Of a stretch of 64,000 nt of DNA, positions 12,401-27,400 are shown piece after piece (positions within the stretch are counted from its first letter, which is position 1; each line of letters begins with the position of its first letter). Where the stretch lies: contig JAHDVF020001227.1 of the NCBI GenBank assembly GCA_022606425.2, forward strand, positions 1-64,000. The letters run 5' to 3'. This stretch comes from Lepidostoma basale (lineage: Eukaryota; Arthropoda; Insecta; Trichoptera; Lepidostomatidae). The position numbers and the translations under genes are program-made. The notes under the pieces are model-generated. The model saw nothing but the letters and a program-made list of their open reading frames with translations, did no database searches and was not told the DNA's origin.

Positions 12401-15400
12401 AAATATCTTGACTGTTTTATATTAAACAACTAACTAACTAACCATCACGCCGTCTCCCCGAATGGGTAGGCAGAAAGAATGGACTGCCACATTTTTCTTT
12501 CCTGACATATTTCTCTCGCTTCCTCAACATTCATACAACGTGTCATGCACGCGCGTCGATTTCTCTGACTACTCAGGTGGCCGACATTCAATATTTGATT
12601 GTGCCACGTTTTCCTCGGTCTTCCTCTATTTCTAGTTCCATTTAAATCGTTAACATATACTTTTTTTACCATTTTTTCTTCATTCATTCTTTCCATATGT
12701 CCAAACCATCTTAATGATCCTTCCATTATTTTGTTCATAACACCATCATTCGCACCGCATTCACTTATTATATTTTCATTAAACAAATTTATATAAACCG
12801 GTTCGAGTATTGTTTGTATCGTAGATGACATTATTTATTCATGCATTATATTTACAAAGTTTACGACGATTATGATAAATGTACGTTGACAAATAAGGTA
12901 AACGTCCGAGATAAGTGAAATGAGGATTTATAAAATAACGTGTGAAATAAAAACATACTCTTTATGATATATTTTAGAAATATTGTCCGCTGTCCCAAGG
13001 CTAAAAGAACGCTTAGATAGATCACTTACAATACAATAGTTTTCCTAACGCTCAGTTTTCTTCCTTTCCAGGAACTCCGACCAGTTCAACGTGGTCCGGC
13101 CTGTATACGTGCAAGAAGATATCGACAAGAAGGCCGAGTATCAAAAGAGAGCGTCTAAAAATCGTAAGTTTTCAAAAGAAAATCATTCTCCATAGATGGC
13201 GTTAGTGGGTCGGTTGTATAAGTTAATCTTGAATGTATTCACAAGTGCAACCAAATCTACATAGATGGATAATTGAAACTGACACGTGAAGATAGGTATG
13301 GATTTTGAAGTATATATACATCTTCCAAAAATTTGTCATGCATGATCATAACAAAGGTGGAATGGGGAATGTTGTAATTACATAAAGCGTGCGCTTAACC
13401 CAACCAATGACAGGTCATAAGTCCTGTAAACACCTTGATCATCCATATTCAGTTTGCGTCTTCGTCTCTATTGAGATACAATTAAATTTGAATTGACCAC
13501 CCTTTGGTGAAAATCCAGAATTTCGTATACAAGTATAAGTATACATTCACAAAAATATTCGTAAGTTTTCATCCAAATTCTAAACACACAAATTATGCCC
13601 TGAAAAATTATTCGAAAATCAATTATGCAAATTAATCATTTATTAATTTCGATGTAAATTATGTCTTTTCAAATGTATGTTTTTTCTATTACAATTTTTT
13701 TTTATTATCATCATGTATTATTATTATTTAATATTATTTATTAGTTCTTACTATTAAAAAAATAATTATTAATACTTATAACAAATGGCCCAGATTAATT
13801 TTTAAATTTGAATTATTGTATCGAATTTTAAATGCGTTTTTATATTAGTCTTTCTTTGTTTAGTTTTTATTATATTTTTACACCTGAAGATGGAGGTATC
13901 CTCCGAAACATGTTGTGTTTTTTAAAATATTTTTTTAATAATTAGTGGATTAAACAAAGTTATTTTCAATTTCCTAAGTATATTACTATGGAATTCCACA
14001 GTGTTAATGCCATAGCGTTCAATAAAATGAGATTTTTTTCAGCATGGAGCGCATTAACGTATTTTACAATGATTAATATGGGAAAAATTGTTACGCTTAA
14101 CGGGTATTTCACATAACAAGTAAGATTCTGGAACGAATTATTCTCGTTATGAGAGGTTTCACTGTATTTTCATGTCTACTGTTGTAAGGAGATGATTCCT
14201 TTCGACAGTGACTGCTTTTGCTTCGATTCCGTAAGTCACTATGGGTCTGATGCATGTTTTGTAAATCCTGACTTTGCTTTCCACTAGCGTTTTGTTGCTT
14301 TTGGCAGCGAGGTTCCAAAACTGGTAAAAACTAAGAGAACAAGTGGAATAAAACTAATTTTATTTTATAAATAAATTTTTATATACAATCATATTTTTAA
14401 GTTCCAATACCAGGGTTTCGTTTGCAACAAAGTCTATAATATCAACGTTTTTCCTGGTTCTTGAGACGCCACTTGCGTCTTTTGTTTTAGATTGGTAGAT
14501 TCCACATTTTTATGTACAACAGGTTATTTGAACCCGATTACTGTATACAACTTTTTAGACATTGATTCTCATGACATGAGATAGATAGCTAGTCTACCGC
14601 CTTTTTTGTTACGTGAATTCTCCCAAGAATATACATACTTTGGACACAATATTCGATTGGGCCGAGATAACCAAACCGCTAAGCTCAAGAGAAGAATTGG
14701 ACTAAGCTGGGCAGCTTTCGGAAACATGGGTTACATCCTTAAAAAACAGAAAATATCGATCAACCCGAAACCAAAAGTCTATGAAGCCTGCGTTCTGCCA
14801 GTTGGTACTTATGGTCTTGAAACTGTTACATTGTCCAAACAAAGTGCCGAGAAACTACGAGTGACCTAAAAAACCATGTTAAGAATAAGCCTAAGAGACA
14901 GAGTCAAAAACGATACTATGAGAGAAAAAACAAAGGTCACTGACATCATCCACCGGGTGGCGACTCTAAAATGGCAATGGACAGGTCACTTAGCCAGAAG
15001 CTCAGATGAAAAGTGGACAAGAAGACTGCTGACTTGGAGACCGTGGACGGCAAAGAGAAGTGCAGGGCGACCGCAACTACGGTGGAAGGATGATCTGAAC
15101 GGACACGTCGGAATAACCTGGATACAGTCTGCACAAGACATAGTGACATGGAAGCGAATGGAGGTGGCATATGTCCAGGAGTGAACGGGAATAGGCTGAG
15201 GAAGAAGAAGAAGAAGACGTGAATTCTGCAAGACCAAAAACAGCGTGAGATATTTTTTTCACACCGTTTTCGCTGGGAATCGAACCCAGGATCTTCGGTG
15301 TGGCAGTCATAATAGTTGACTCTCTGCCACGAAGAGCGCCTTATACACATTTTATAAAAAAAAAGTGATGTAAGGGACACCAAAATAATTCAAATGTAGG

Positions 15401-18400
15401 GCATCTGGCCCTGATCAACATTAAAGATGATGAAGTATTGACCTATGTGTTTATTTTAATTCCAGTAACCCAGACATGGGGTGTGGCGGCGAGGGTGTGC
15501 GGCTTCGGAGCTTGCCTGAAGAACGTTCTCCCCATCGTGAGCTGGCTGCCCCAATATTCAGTCAAGAGAGACCTTCTAGGAGACTTGATATCGGGGTGTA
15601 CCGTAGCCATCATGCACATACCCCAAGGTATAAATCCGTACCTATTTACCAAAAACACACATCTCATTTTTTCATAATATAGAGGAGAGGCTATCTTATA
15701 GGGGGCGTCCCGTGAGTTATCCTCCCCAATACAGTATGGAGAAGGTTTTCATTTCGAATTTTTAATTTTTTTTTTCATTTCATTTAATTGAATAAAAATC
15801 ACAAACATTACAGACATATAATTCCAGATCGTTTGTAATTACATAATAAGAGTTTATAAGAGAAGCATAAAAAAAACATTAAGATTAAGGAAGTAGAAAG
15901 AATCACAACATTGATATTGCATCCCTGAGGCAACTCACACTATCATGAAATATGTCAACCTCCGAGGCGACACGATTAAGCAATAAGATTGCCCTACCCA
16001 CAGGCATAACCATTAGCAGGTTGGCTCTGCAACTCCCAAGTGGATATTCCTCCTTCCCTCCAATGATTGGTAGCTTAGCATACCTAGCAAGAATTCAGTC
16101 GGAAAGAGCCGCGGGTTATAACCGCGCTCCCTGAGGTGAAGAAAGCGCAGGAATTTTTTCTGCACTCGCTCCACCATCAGAGAATATCGGATCCCAGGCG
16201 GTGACCAAATAATGGAACTATATTCCAGCCGACTTCTTACCAGGGAATTATACAATACCCGAAGTACCTGAGTGTTCGAAAATATCTTGGCATTCCTAAA
16301 AACAAATCCAAGCATTTTATTGGAACTATTACATAGTAGTACAACTATGTGAAGATTATGTGACCTATCCATTTGGTCCGCCTCTCTGAGGTGGTTTTCA
16401 CAGGGTGCCTTTATTCTTCAACTCTGTTGAGAACCTCATCATTTGTGATGTGGTCCCTCCAGGGAATTCCTAGCATTCTTCTATACTCTATACGACCACA
16501 TCTCGAAGATTTCCAGACTCTTTCTGTTAGGCATCATGTCTCACAGCCATACAATAAAATGCCCCATACGTAGGTTTTCACTAGTTATTTGTGTCTTCGT
16601 GTACTATTATATATATGTTAAATATTTTATTTTATTTTATGATTTTTCTAGTTTTTAACATACTTGTATAATCTTTTCAAGTAAACTAGAACTTGTGTTG
16701 AATCACATCATTCCACTTGACATCAAAAATGTTCTCATTTGAGGTGACACATCAAGGTAATATGAGAATTAGTACCAGATAATATCAAGTCTCTGTTTTA
16801 CTCTATGGAATAATTAAGTTAAATAGATTAATGTGTATTCTAGTACCTCTCCTGGAATGCAGAATGATACCAGATAATATCAAGTCTCTGTTTTACTCTA
16901 TGGAATAATTAAGTTAAATAGATTAATGTGTATTCTAGTACCTCTCCTGGAATGCAGAATGATAAAGTATACCTTGCATTATTTAGCTCATTTCATCATG
17001 CAATATTCTTCACCTATAACTAACTAACTATAACGCAGTTTCCCCGGAAGAATAGACAGAGAGGATTCTATCGTAATGTAACTCTTGCGCCTCTTATACA
17101 TTCACACACCGTGACACACATGCTGACATTACTTGAATAATTTGATTATGTCGGGTCTTTCTTGATCTTCCTCGACCTATTTTTTCATTCACACTACTTT
17201 TGTATATATATTATTAACTATTTATATCTATCATATACTGTCATAGTATAAATAGGCAAAATTCCGGATGTCATTAAGAAAGTAATACTCCAATTCTCTC
17301 TATGAGTAATTCGAAACGCACATGTTGCGCATACCCACGAATGTTTCTGGATTATTTTGTATGACAGAAGTGTAGAAAACCAAAGGAGAACAGTTTGGTG
17401 TTGTTAATTGTGAAATTTTTAACGTGTCTGAAAAAAAGATTTATTACTGGATAAGATTGTACGGTGAACCAAGTTTTTAAAGGGTAGAAAATCTTTACAT
17501 CCGTGAATATTTCACGGGTTGCAACTAGTCCATTTTTAATTTTACTTTAATGCAATCATCTGCCTTATATTTCTTCGTTATTTCGTTCTTCGGTGTTCTA
17601 TCGTATATCATTTTATGCAAATTTTTCTAAGTGACCTCATGTCTACAGGATTTATCCTACTTTTGCCAGCTCCAAGCTTCACTTTAATACATAAGGGATC
17701 TATAATAAATAGATAAATGTATGTTCTATTCACATGAACTCTCGTGGAATGCAGAATGATAAAATATTCCTTATATTATTTATCTCATTTCATTGTGCAA
17801 TATATTTTGCCTATAAAGATAATGTAATTAGTATCATGGTGTACAGAGGATTAAATGGGTACTATGAACACACGTGTATATGACCGAGTATGATGTTTTG
17901 TTAATCTGTGCATACTCTTGTTGTTAAGACTTGTAAATAATATTAACAGATAATATTAATATGTGTGTTAATAACGCATGATTAATTTTGTGTAGTCTGG
18001 TGAAATCTCTTGACGTATTCTATCAGATATCTAATCGATAACCTAACCTAACCTAACCTTAACTAATTGGTCATATTAGATTATTCATATTTTAAAAGCA
18101 TTTATGATTTAGATCGAAATGTGCGTGAGAGATGCCTATTGGTGGCGATGAGGTTCGCAACCCATCACACCGCGTCTACCGCGGGGGCGAAATGAGAATG
18201 ATGGAGTGCCGCATAGGTTAAAGTGTGGCAGTCCATTCTTTCTGCCTACCCCTTTTGCGGAGACGACGCAATGGTTAGTTAGCTAGTTAGTTTAAAATCA
18301 TATATTAATTATTCGCAAATATATTAGAGACGCATGTGTGGTAAATCTGTATATGATAAAGTATCATTGTACTATAAATATAAGAAGTGAATGCAGTGCG

Positions 18401-21400
18401 AATGAATGTGTTATGAACAAAATAATGAAAGGGTCACTAAAATACTTTGGACAAGTGTAAAGAATGAATCAAAAAAGATTGGTAAAGAAAGTATATGTTT
18501 ACTTTGTAAATGGGACAAGATATAGAGAAAAACATGGCACGATTGAATCATCATCCTCATCATCATCAGCCGTCTGCCATCCATTGCTGAATGTAGGCCT
18601 CAGCCAAAGCCCGCCACGGCCCCCTGTCCTTTGCCGCTCCCATCCATCTATGTCCAGCAATCCTCTTCAGATCATCGGTCCATCGGGCAGGGGGACGTCC
18701 AACTCTGCGGAATCCCGTACGCGGTCTCCAATCCAGAACCCGTCTCCTCCATCGACCCTCGGTTCTCCGAATTGAATCAATCAAATATTAAATGTCGACC
18801 ACGTTGAGGATCGAGAGAAATTTGGCAGGAAAGAACAGTGTAGTGTTCGATTCTTTCTGCCTACCACTTAAGCCATGGCGTGCCAGGTTTTCCTTGGTCT
18901 TACTCTATTTCTAATTCCATTTACACTGTTAAATTATACTTTTTTTATACCATTATTTCTTCATTTATTCTTTCCATGTGTCCAAACCATCTTAATGATC
19001 CTTTAATTATTTTGTTCATAACACTTTCGTACCACATTCACTTCTTACATGTATATTTTCATTTCACACTATCATACACAGTTTTTACGCACATTTGTCT
19101 AAGAGGTCTCATTTCTACTGCATTTATTCTATATACTTTCATCCTTCTTTTGCCAGTTGCAAATTGTACATTCTTCTCTATATTAACATTAATTACGAAG
19201 TTTTACATTAAAGTAACAATTTGGTATAATTTTGAATTCCTAAAACCACGAGAATCCTAGAAGCTATGAAGAAACTTAGGAATCTCTTGGAAAACTGTAT
19301 GTTTGAATATTTTCAGGAATGGCGTACGCGATGCTGTCTGGGGTCCCGCCCGTAGTTGGGCTGTACATGGCCTTCTTCCCCGTCCTGGCTTACTTCTTCC
19401 TCGGTACCTCCCGGCACGTTTCCATGGGCACCTTCGCCGTGGCCTGCCTGATGACCGGAAAGGTAACTGCGGCTATATCGCATTGAACACACATTCTCTG
19501 AATTTTAAGCTGTAACGAGTTATTCATGTACATTGTTTTTCTATGTTGTTCTTCTACCGACCCTTATGTATGGAAACGAAGCATGGAACTGGCAAAAGAA
19601 GGATGAAAGTAGAATAAATGCAGTAGAAATGATATCTCTTAGACGAATGTGTGGATACTCTGTGTATGATAGTGTCGAATGAAAATATAAGAAGTAAATG
19701 CGGTGCGAATGATAGTGTTATGAACAAAATAATGAAAGGATCATTAAGATGGTTTGGACATATGGAAAGAATGAATGAAGAAAGAATGGTAAAAATAGTA
19801 TATGTTAACGATCTAAATGGAACCAGAAATAGAGGAAGACCGAGGAAAACGTGGCACGACCAAATAAATCAAATATTGAATGTCGGCTAGTCGTGAGGAG
19901 ACAGAGATATCGACGCGCGTGCATTACACGATGTATGAATGTTGAGGATGCGAGAGAAATATGTCAGGAAAGAAAAGTGTGGCAGTCCATTCTTTCTGCC
20001 TACCCCTTCGGGGAGACGGTGTGATGGTTAGTTAGTTTTTTTTTTCTACTTTCAAATACTCATTTTTCTGATATTTTCATTATGATTGTAAGTATTGACA
20101 GACTAAATCAGATATCAATGTTATCATCAGCCATTAGTCGTCCAGTGTTGGACATATGCCTCCCTTCCCGACTTCCACAACTCTCTATCCCTCACCACTC
20201 TGTGCCATTGACCCCCTGCCACTCTCTTGATGTCATCAGACCATCTTGCTTGTGGTCTGCCCAGGTTTCTGTGGCTGGTTCTCGGTCGCCAATCCGGGGA
20301 GCGTCTGATCCACCAATCATCCATTGTCCTCACTATATAAGAACAATGCCACAATAGCCCACTATGGGCCCAGCCTCCTCCAGAATTCTTCGCCACTTTC
20401 CCTGATCCATCGCCCGCATTCTCCAGTTTTAAACACCAATTGCCTGAGGTCCCACTCCATGCCATCCATCCACCTCAGTTTTGGTCTTCCCACACTTCAC
20501 TTTCTATCTGATCGTGTATTGAGAATCTTCCTTGGAATTCCGTCTTCTACCATTCGCTGGAGGTGTCCCAATCATCTAAGACGATATTTTTATAAACTTC
20601 ACTGTGTTTGGCTCGTCGTAAAGGCCTTCCGGCTCTTGGTTATACCTCACTCTCCACACTCCACATTCACAGAGAGGCCCAAAGATTTTTCCCAATACCT
20701 TCCTATCAAAGACCTTTCAGGACGCATTTGCGTCCTCACTATATGGCCGGCCTAACTCCACTTCTAAGAAGCTAATTTGCACGCTACATCAGCAACGTTT
20801 ATCTTTGGTCTCTTGTACTAAACCAGATTGAAATATATACTAGAAGACCACAACATAATTAACTGGAAAGGGATCTGGGAATTGTTGGTATGAATTGCTA
20901 ATCACTTATACGTTTTTTAATTTAGAACTTCATTAGCAACAAATATGTTTGTAAAACTATGAGTGTATAATTAACAATTTTGTTTAAAAGTAGACCTCAA
21001 TTGAACATGTCTAATAGTTAGAGTAACAGAGTTTCTCTTTGAACTGCCCAAGCTGACATTAAATAAAATAGTATCTTTAGATATTATTGGTCCCAACCCT
21101 AATGTATGGAAACCCTGTATGGAAGCAAAGTATGGAACTGGCAGAAGAAGGATGAGAGCAGAATAAATGCGGTAGGGATGAGTTCCCTAAGACGTATTTG
21201 TGGTAGAACGATATACGACAGAATCTCAAATGCTGATATAAGAAAGAAATGTAGAGCGGAAGAAGGTATTATGAACAAAATTATGAAAGGATCGCTGCTT
21301 TGGTTTAGACATATGGAGCGCATGGATGGAGAAAGAATGTTTAAGAAAGTATACGTTGATTATGTAAATGAAATACGTAGTCAAGGCAGATTCAGGAAAA

Positions 21401-24400
21401 ATGGCATGACCAAATTAATCAAATTTTAAAGGTTGGTCATGATAGAAGTCAGAAGAATCGACATGCGTGTATGACTCGCTATATATGAATGTGAAGGAAG
21501 CTAGAGAGATGTACCTGGATAGAGTAGTGTGGCGGTCTATTCTCTCTGCCTACCCCTAAGGGGAAATGGTGTGATGGTTTGTTGGTGTTGTGTATCTTTA
21601 GAAGTACCATTGAGTAGAGTACATATCCAACTGGTATAACCATTGGAGGGTTTGTGCAGAATTTATGCACGCTGTCTTTCAGCGAGAAACTTCCAGATTC
21701 TCAAAAAATATTTATCTTCTAAAAGTTATTTCACATATTTTATGCCAGTCTTAATAAGTATTTTATTATGAAGAACAGATATAACATTATGTATTTTGGA
21801 ATTTAATTCTACAACTCAAGATTTTTAAGTACATATAAATATATTGTTTAATTTCCAGGCTGTTGAGACTTACGCCACGGTGGACTCGAGTGGAATGCCA
21901 TTACATGAACATCACAACTCCACGGAAATAGATGGAGGTTAGTTTAACTATTTTTCTTTCTTCCCATCTCTCAAATTTTTCACTTTGTCCTTGATCAATA
22001 GTAACGTTAACAGAAATTTATGAAAATCCAAAAAAAAATTATTTATCTAACATATGATAACTGCCCATCATAAAATGGTCAATTAAACACAAGGTCGTGA
22101 TCTTCTTGGAAGAGTTAAGCGCCACTATTGACCATCGCAGGTCCATCTACACCATTCTATCATGCATTCTGTCCTAAACGTCCATCACAACTACAAACCT
22201 CTGCTCTGAATATGTCAAAATAGATCCGGGTTGAGTTTGATATTCTCTGGGATTGTATTTCATTTCCCTCCTACCCTTAACAAGTATTCCCCAACCATGG
22301 GGATGTACTCTCCTGGGCTTCCTCAAAGTGTTTAACTTTACCTTACACCCACCTCTTACATATTAAAATCATCTAACATGATTAATTTATTAAACCTTAC
22401 AATTGATTTTTAGATATCTCATTCTCCGGCCCGATTATAACTCCGATGGAAGTAGCCACGGCTGTCTGCTTCCTCGTTGGAATTTATCAGGTATTAAACT
22501 TGTTAATATACGAGTACATATATATTTAAAAACTATATCAATCTCGTTGATCAAAGTGATTGATATTTCAGGTATCGTGGGTATTCTGCGAAAAAGCACT
22601 AAATCAAAATTACTACTTCTGAGATAATTGATGTTCCAAGTTTGTAATGATATAACAATTTTTTTTTCATACTAAATATTACTAAGCCAATTTGAAAAAA
22701 TGGTATATTGATCTATTAACTACATTTTATTTAATGGTTTAATAAATAATAACTGAACTATCAGCCCATTTTTTTCAAAATAATAATGAATTGACATGAC
22801 TTAGGGCATTTTCGCTGATAAATAAATACCACAGTAAGGTATTCAAATTGAAGTCACATTGTACCCATTATAGTCACTTTGTGAGAAATGTTTTTTTTTT
22901 CTTTTATTTTATCTTATGTACAGTACCTATTATAATACATTAATAAAATAATAAGTAAAAAGAGAAAAGAATAATAATTGCCACGTTTGCCCGTGAGTGA
23001 AGCATGTAGACATCACTTACTAGACATCTCCAGGATATCATGTCGCCGACCAACAATCTCACCTTTTTTCGAGTCAGTACTGCTCCATAAGCTCCGCTGA
23101 ATACATCCGAAATATTGTTATTGATAATTTATCATCAAAAATTTGCATTAAGTCCCTTGGTGCTTTTTCCCTGAACGGATTTTTGTTATATTGACTTATT
23201 ACAGAAAAAATCTCGACTTGTAGTGTAGATAGGACTTAGTGCGTTTTTGCAGATTGTAGAGTATTTTTTCAACAGTATAACCTCATCATTAAGTCAAAAC
23301 AGCAAAATTTTGACTTAGTGCTTTTTCACAGAATACCCACGATACGTACATGCACACAAGGTATTTTGTACTAGCTGCAATGGCACCTGGATCTTATATT
23401 TAATTCACAAGTGTATTTCTTGTTTGATAATCTGTTACGAAGCAGAGAAAATGTTGTTTTGAATGGATTATTTATGTGATTGTACAATTTCAGACAGCTA
23501 TGTGGGTGTTCCGACTGGGCGTGGTGGCCACTCTGCTGAGCGAGGCGCTGGTGTCGGGGTTCATCACGGGCGCCACGGTGCACGTCATGGTCTCCCAGCT
23601 CAAGGACCTCTTCGGCATCTCCGTATACCGCTACAAGGGGAACTTCAAAGTTCCACTGGTCGGTATACTCCTCTTAATAATATAACTTAACAATATTCAA
23701 TATAACTTAATGGTGGTATGAAAATGTAGCTAGCCGCACTATAGGGATGACTGTATTTTCTAAATTTGTTACGTTATTATTTATTTATATTCCAGAAGTG
23801 TTTGGTTTTTATGATTGAATCAATTGTTCTTGTTGTACATGACATAAACATTGTATCTATTGTATGTATATATTTTTACAGACTGTGATCGAAGTATGCA
23901 GACACATTCCAGATCTCAATTGGGCGGCCTTCATCATATCATTTGTTGGAATCGTCATCATGTCTTTGAACAATGAGTTATTGAAGGTTAGTCCAGTCCA
24001 TGTTTTAAGTGTACCATTTGTCAACAGACTTTATTTTTATGATTTTTTTTATAAACTTAAAGGAAACTCTATGGAATTTCATAATGACGTTTTTTTTTAT
24101 GAGTTAAAACACATTTTTTCCACTTTATTCTTCAGTTTATTTTTCTCAACATGTTTCGAAGGCTTTACACCTTCATCATCAGAAAAAACATGTTTCCCAA
24201 TGATGAAGGTGTAAAAACTGGAAAAAACAGTGTTTATAACAAAAAATTGTCATCGTGATTATTAATAAAAGCGATGAAATGATCCTTATATGGACAATAC
24301 TGCTACACTTAAGATAAACGCATTAACTAGGGTTTGACGCTTTTCGATAAAAACGCGTTTAAACTTTTTATTTTGCTTGTATCTCAGGAACTAGATAAGA

Positions 24401-27400
24401 TACCAACATGAAAGTTGTACCAAAACAAAGAGAAAAGGGTTAAGAATACTAAAAATTATAAACATATATAAAAATAAAATATTGTGTACATATAATTTTA
24501 AAAAAGTACTTATCGCTAGCAACCTCTAATACTTTTAGGCCAAAATAACTAGTCATAAATGCATCGACAACCCTTAGTATGCATTTATGCTTAGTAAATC
24601 AATTTAATGCATTTTATATAGTAAGCTTATACCTCAATTCTTCAGCAATACATATGATAAGTGCATCAACTACATCACATAATGCATTTATGTTAAGGAA
24701 AATAGCATTATCTTGTAAAATTAGTGCGATCTAATTGGTGTGGCAATGTAGATAATGCTATTTTTTTACTTAAAATATGTACATTATCTCAAGTTGATGC
24801 TACTAATCTAAGCACGCCGCCAATAATAACCATAGAGATTGCTAGCAATAAACACACTAACTCAAACATAATGCATTTATGACTAAGAAGCTATTGAATG
24901 CTAGAAAACAAGTCTGTACTAACTACAGCTAGTGCATTCTTGATAAGTAAAACTGCACTCGAAGTCTTAGTTAATGCATTTATGAAAACTGAAAAAATGA
25001 AGAAATCATGAAATGTCACTTTGAGAAAGTTATAGATCTCGTTTTCTTGATACCAGATAATGTAATAACTCAATTTTGACAAAAACCTTAGTTGATGCGT
25101 TTATTGTAAGCGCGGCAGAATACTACTGACAATTTTATACATCGACACTTTCTGAAGAACATATTTTGATAATCGTTATTTTGTTCCAGCCCTGGGTAAG
25201 TAAAAGAAGTAAAATTCCAATTCCGATCGAGCTGATTGCCGTCATCACGGGAACACTCATCAACAAGTACGGAGACCTGCATCATCTCTACGGAGTCAAG
25301 CTAGTAGGAGAGATCCCCACAGGGTGAGAGATGTTCAATAAACTTCTTGGTTTTAGGGCAATAAGAATATTTCTACTAAACGTGAAATTGTAGAGCTAGT
25401 ACAGGGTGATGATAAACAACCTTAACGATGTGCCTGGCAGTATGCTTTGTGACTCCGTCCTGTTGGAAACACACTTGTGGATAGTTTCGCGAAGCTAATA
25501 TTACATGATTTTCTAATATTTAACGACATTAATGGTCAATAGCTTCATTTTTTTTAAATTTCTTATGATCCTTTTGATAATATACCACATCAAACTCTCT
25601 TTTAGACATATCCTGTGCCCTAAATAAGTTATTTTTTGTTTCTTGAACAATAATGTAAAACTCCATATTAAATAATTAATATGAATGAAAAGTCTCTTTT
25701 CTAGAAGTGTTATTATATTTTATGGGAATGACATGTTTCATTGTAAAGGCATCATCCAATGTCAACATTTAAAAACAGAAATAAAAATTATTCGTATTAA
25801 TTATAAAAATAATAAATATTATATATTGTATTATTATAAAAATAATAAATATTATTTTTCAGTCTCCCGGTCCCGTCGATCCCGAAACTTGAGCTGATGT
25901 CTGACGTGGCCATCGACAGCTTCACCATCACCATGGTGTCCTACACTATCACCATGTCCATGGCGCTGATCTTCGCCGCCAAAGCCAAGTACGAGGTGGA
26001 ACCCAACCAAGAACTCCTAGCCATGGTATACAACTATAACATCACATATTCCACAAACACCTTTACAAATATCAAAATAATTTTCACCATTACCAATTTG
26101 CGCTTCTTAAAAACCAACTTGTCCTTAAAAATTAACTTGTCCTTAAAAATCAACTTACCCTTAAAAACCAACTTATCCTTCTTAAAAACCTACTTATCCT
26201 TCTTAAAAACCTACTTATCCTTCTTAAAAACCTACTTATCCTTCTTAAAAATCTAATTATCCTTCTTAAAAACCTATTTATCCTTCTTAATAACCTACTT
26301 ATCCTTCTTAAAAACCAACTTGTCATTCGTGAAATATTTATTATTACTACAGTGATTTTAAGCATTATCAAACCGTCATAACTGTTTTAACACCATTAGT
26401 ACTTTTCCATCATTCTCTATCTTGATTTTATAGATTTTAAATGTTTTTTTTTTCAGGGTGCCGGTAATATCTTCGGCTCCTTCTTCTCTTGCGTACCATT
26501 CTGCGCTAGTCTCTCAAGATCCCTCATCCAATACCAGGTACATACATTAAAAAAAATCCAATAGGTTTAAATGTACAATTACATATGGTATAGTTAAACC
26601 TTGTCAAAGAAATAAGGTAAGTACCAAATTATAGGATAAAATTTAACACAAAAAATTGTAATGCACGGTAATCGTTCCAGGCTGGTGGTAAGACACAGAT
26701 TGCGAGCGTGGTCTCTTGCGGCTTGCTGCTGTGCGTGCTGCTATGGATTGGGCCCTTCTTCCAGGATCTGCCGAGGGCCGTGCTGGCCGCTATTATCGTG
26801 GTGGCCCTCAAGGGTATGCTCATGCAGGCCAAGGATATTGTCAGGTGAAGATATATCATTTTTTTATTTATCTAATAAAATTTCAAATACTCAGTTTGAA
26901 TGATATTATGTCAATACAGTAGACCCTGGATAATTGGCATTCCAAGGGACCAAGCCTATGATGGTCAATTTACCAGGTTTTCACATAAACAGAAAAGTAA
27001 TAAAAACAATTCATGGATTGATGCATAAAACAATCAATTAAAATTTAATAAAAGTTTAATAAGCAAATTGTAATCGTACATAAGTGGATACACATACAAA
27101 CAATTTATTGTTTTTTGAACAATGATGTAAAACTCCATATTAAATAATTAATACGAATGAAAAAACTTATGTTTTTCTAGAAGTTTTATTATATTATGAC
27201 ATGTTTCGCCCTTCTAAGGCATTATCAAATGTGGTTTTACTTGGGCGTGTTACTCTTTATATACTCTATTGAGAGGAGCATAGTATGGCAAATTAACAAT
27301 GATGTGGCTTTATACAATTGTTTAGCTTGATGCATTGTTGGATAAACCACAGATTCTGCTTAACTTTTCGGTGTTTAAGTTTGAGTCGCCGGTAAAGAAT

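Noticed and set aside
26150..26371. Arg-rich repetitive protein frame, - strand
   Set aside because: It is the translation of a 21-base minisatellite, not a gene.
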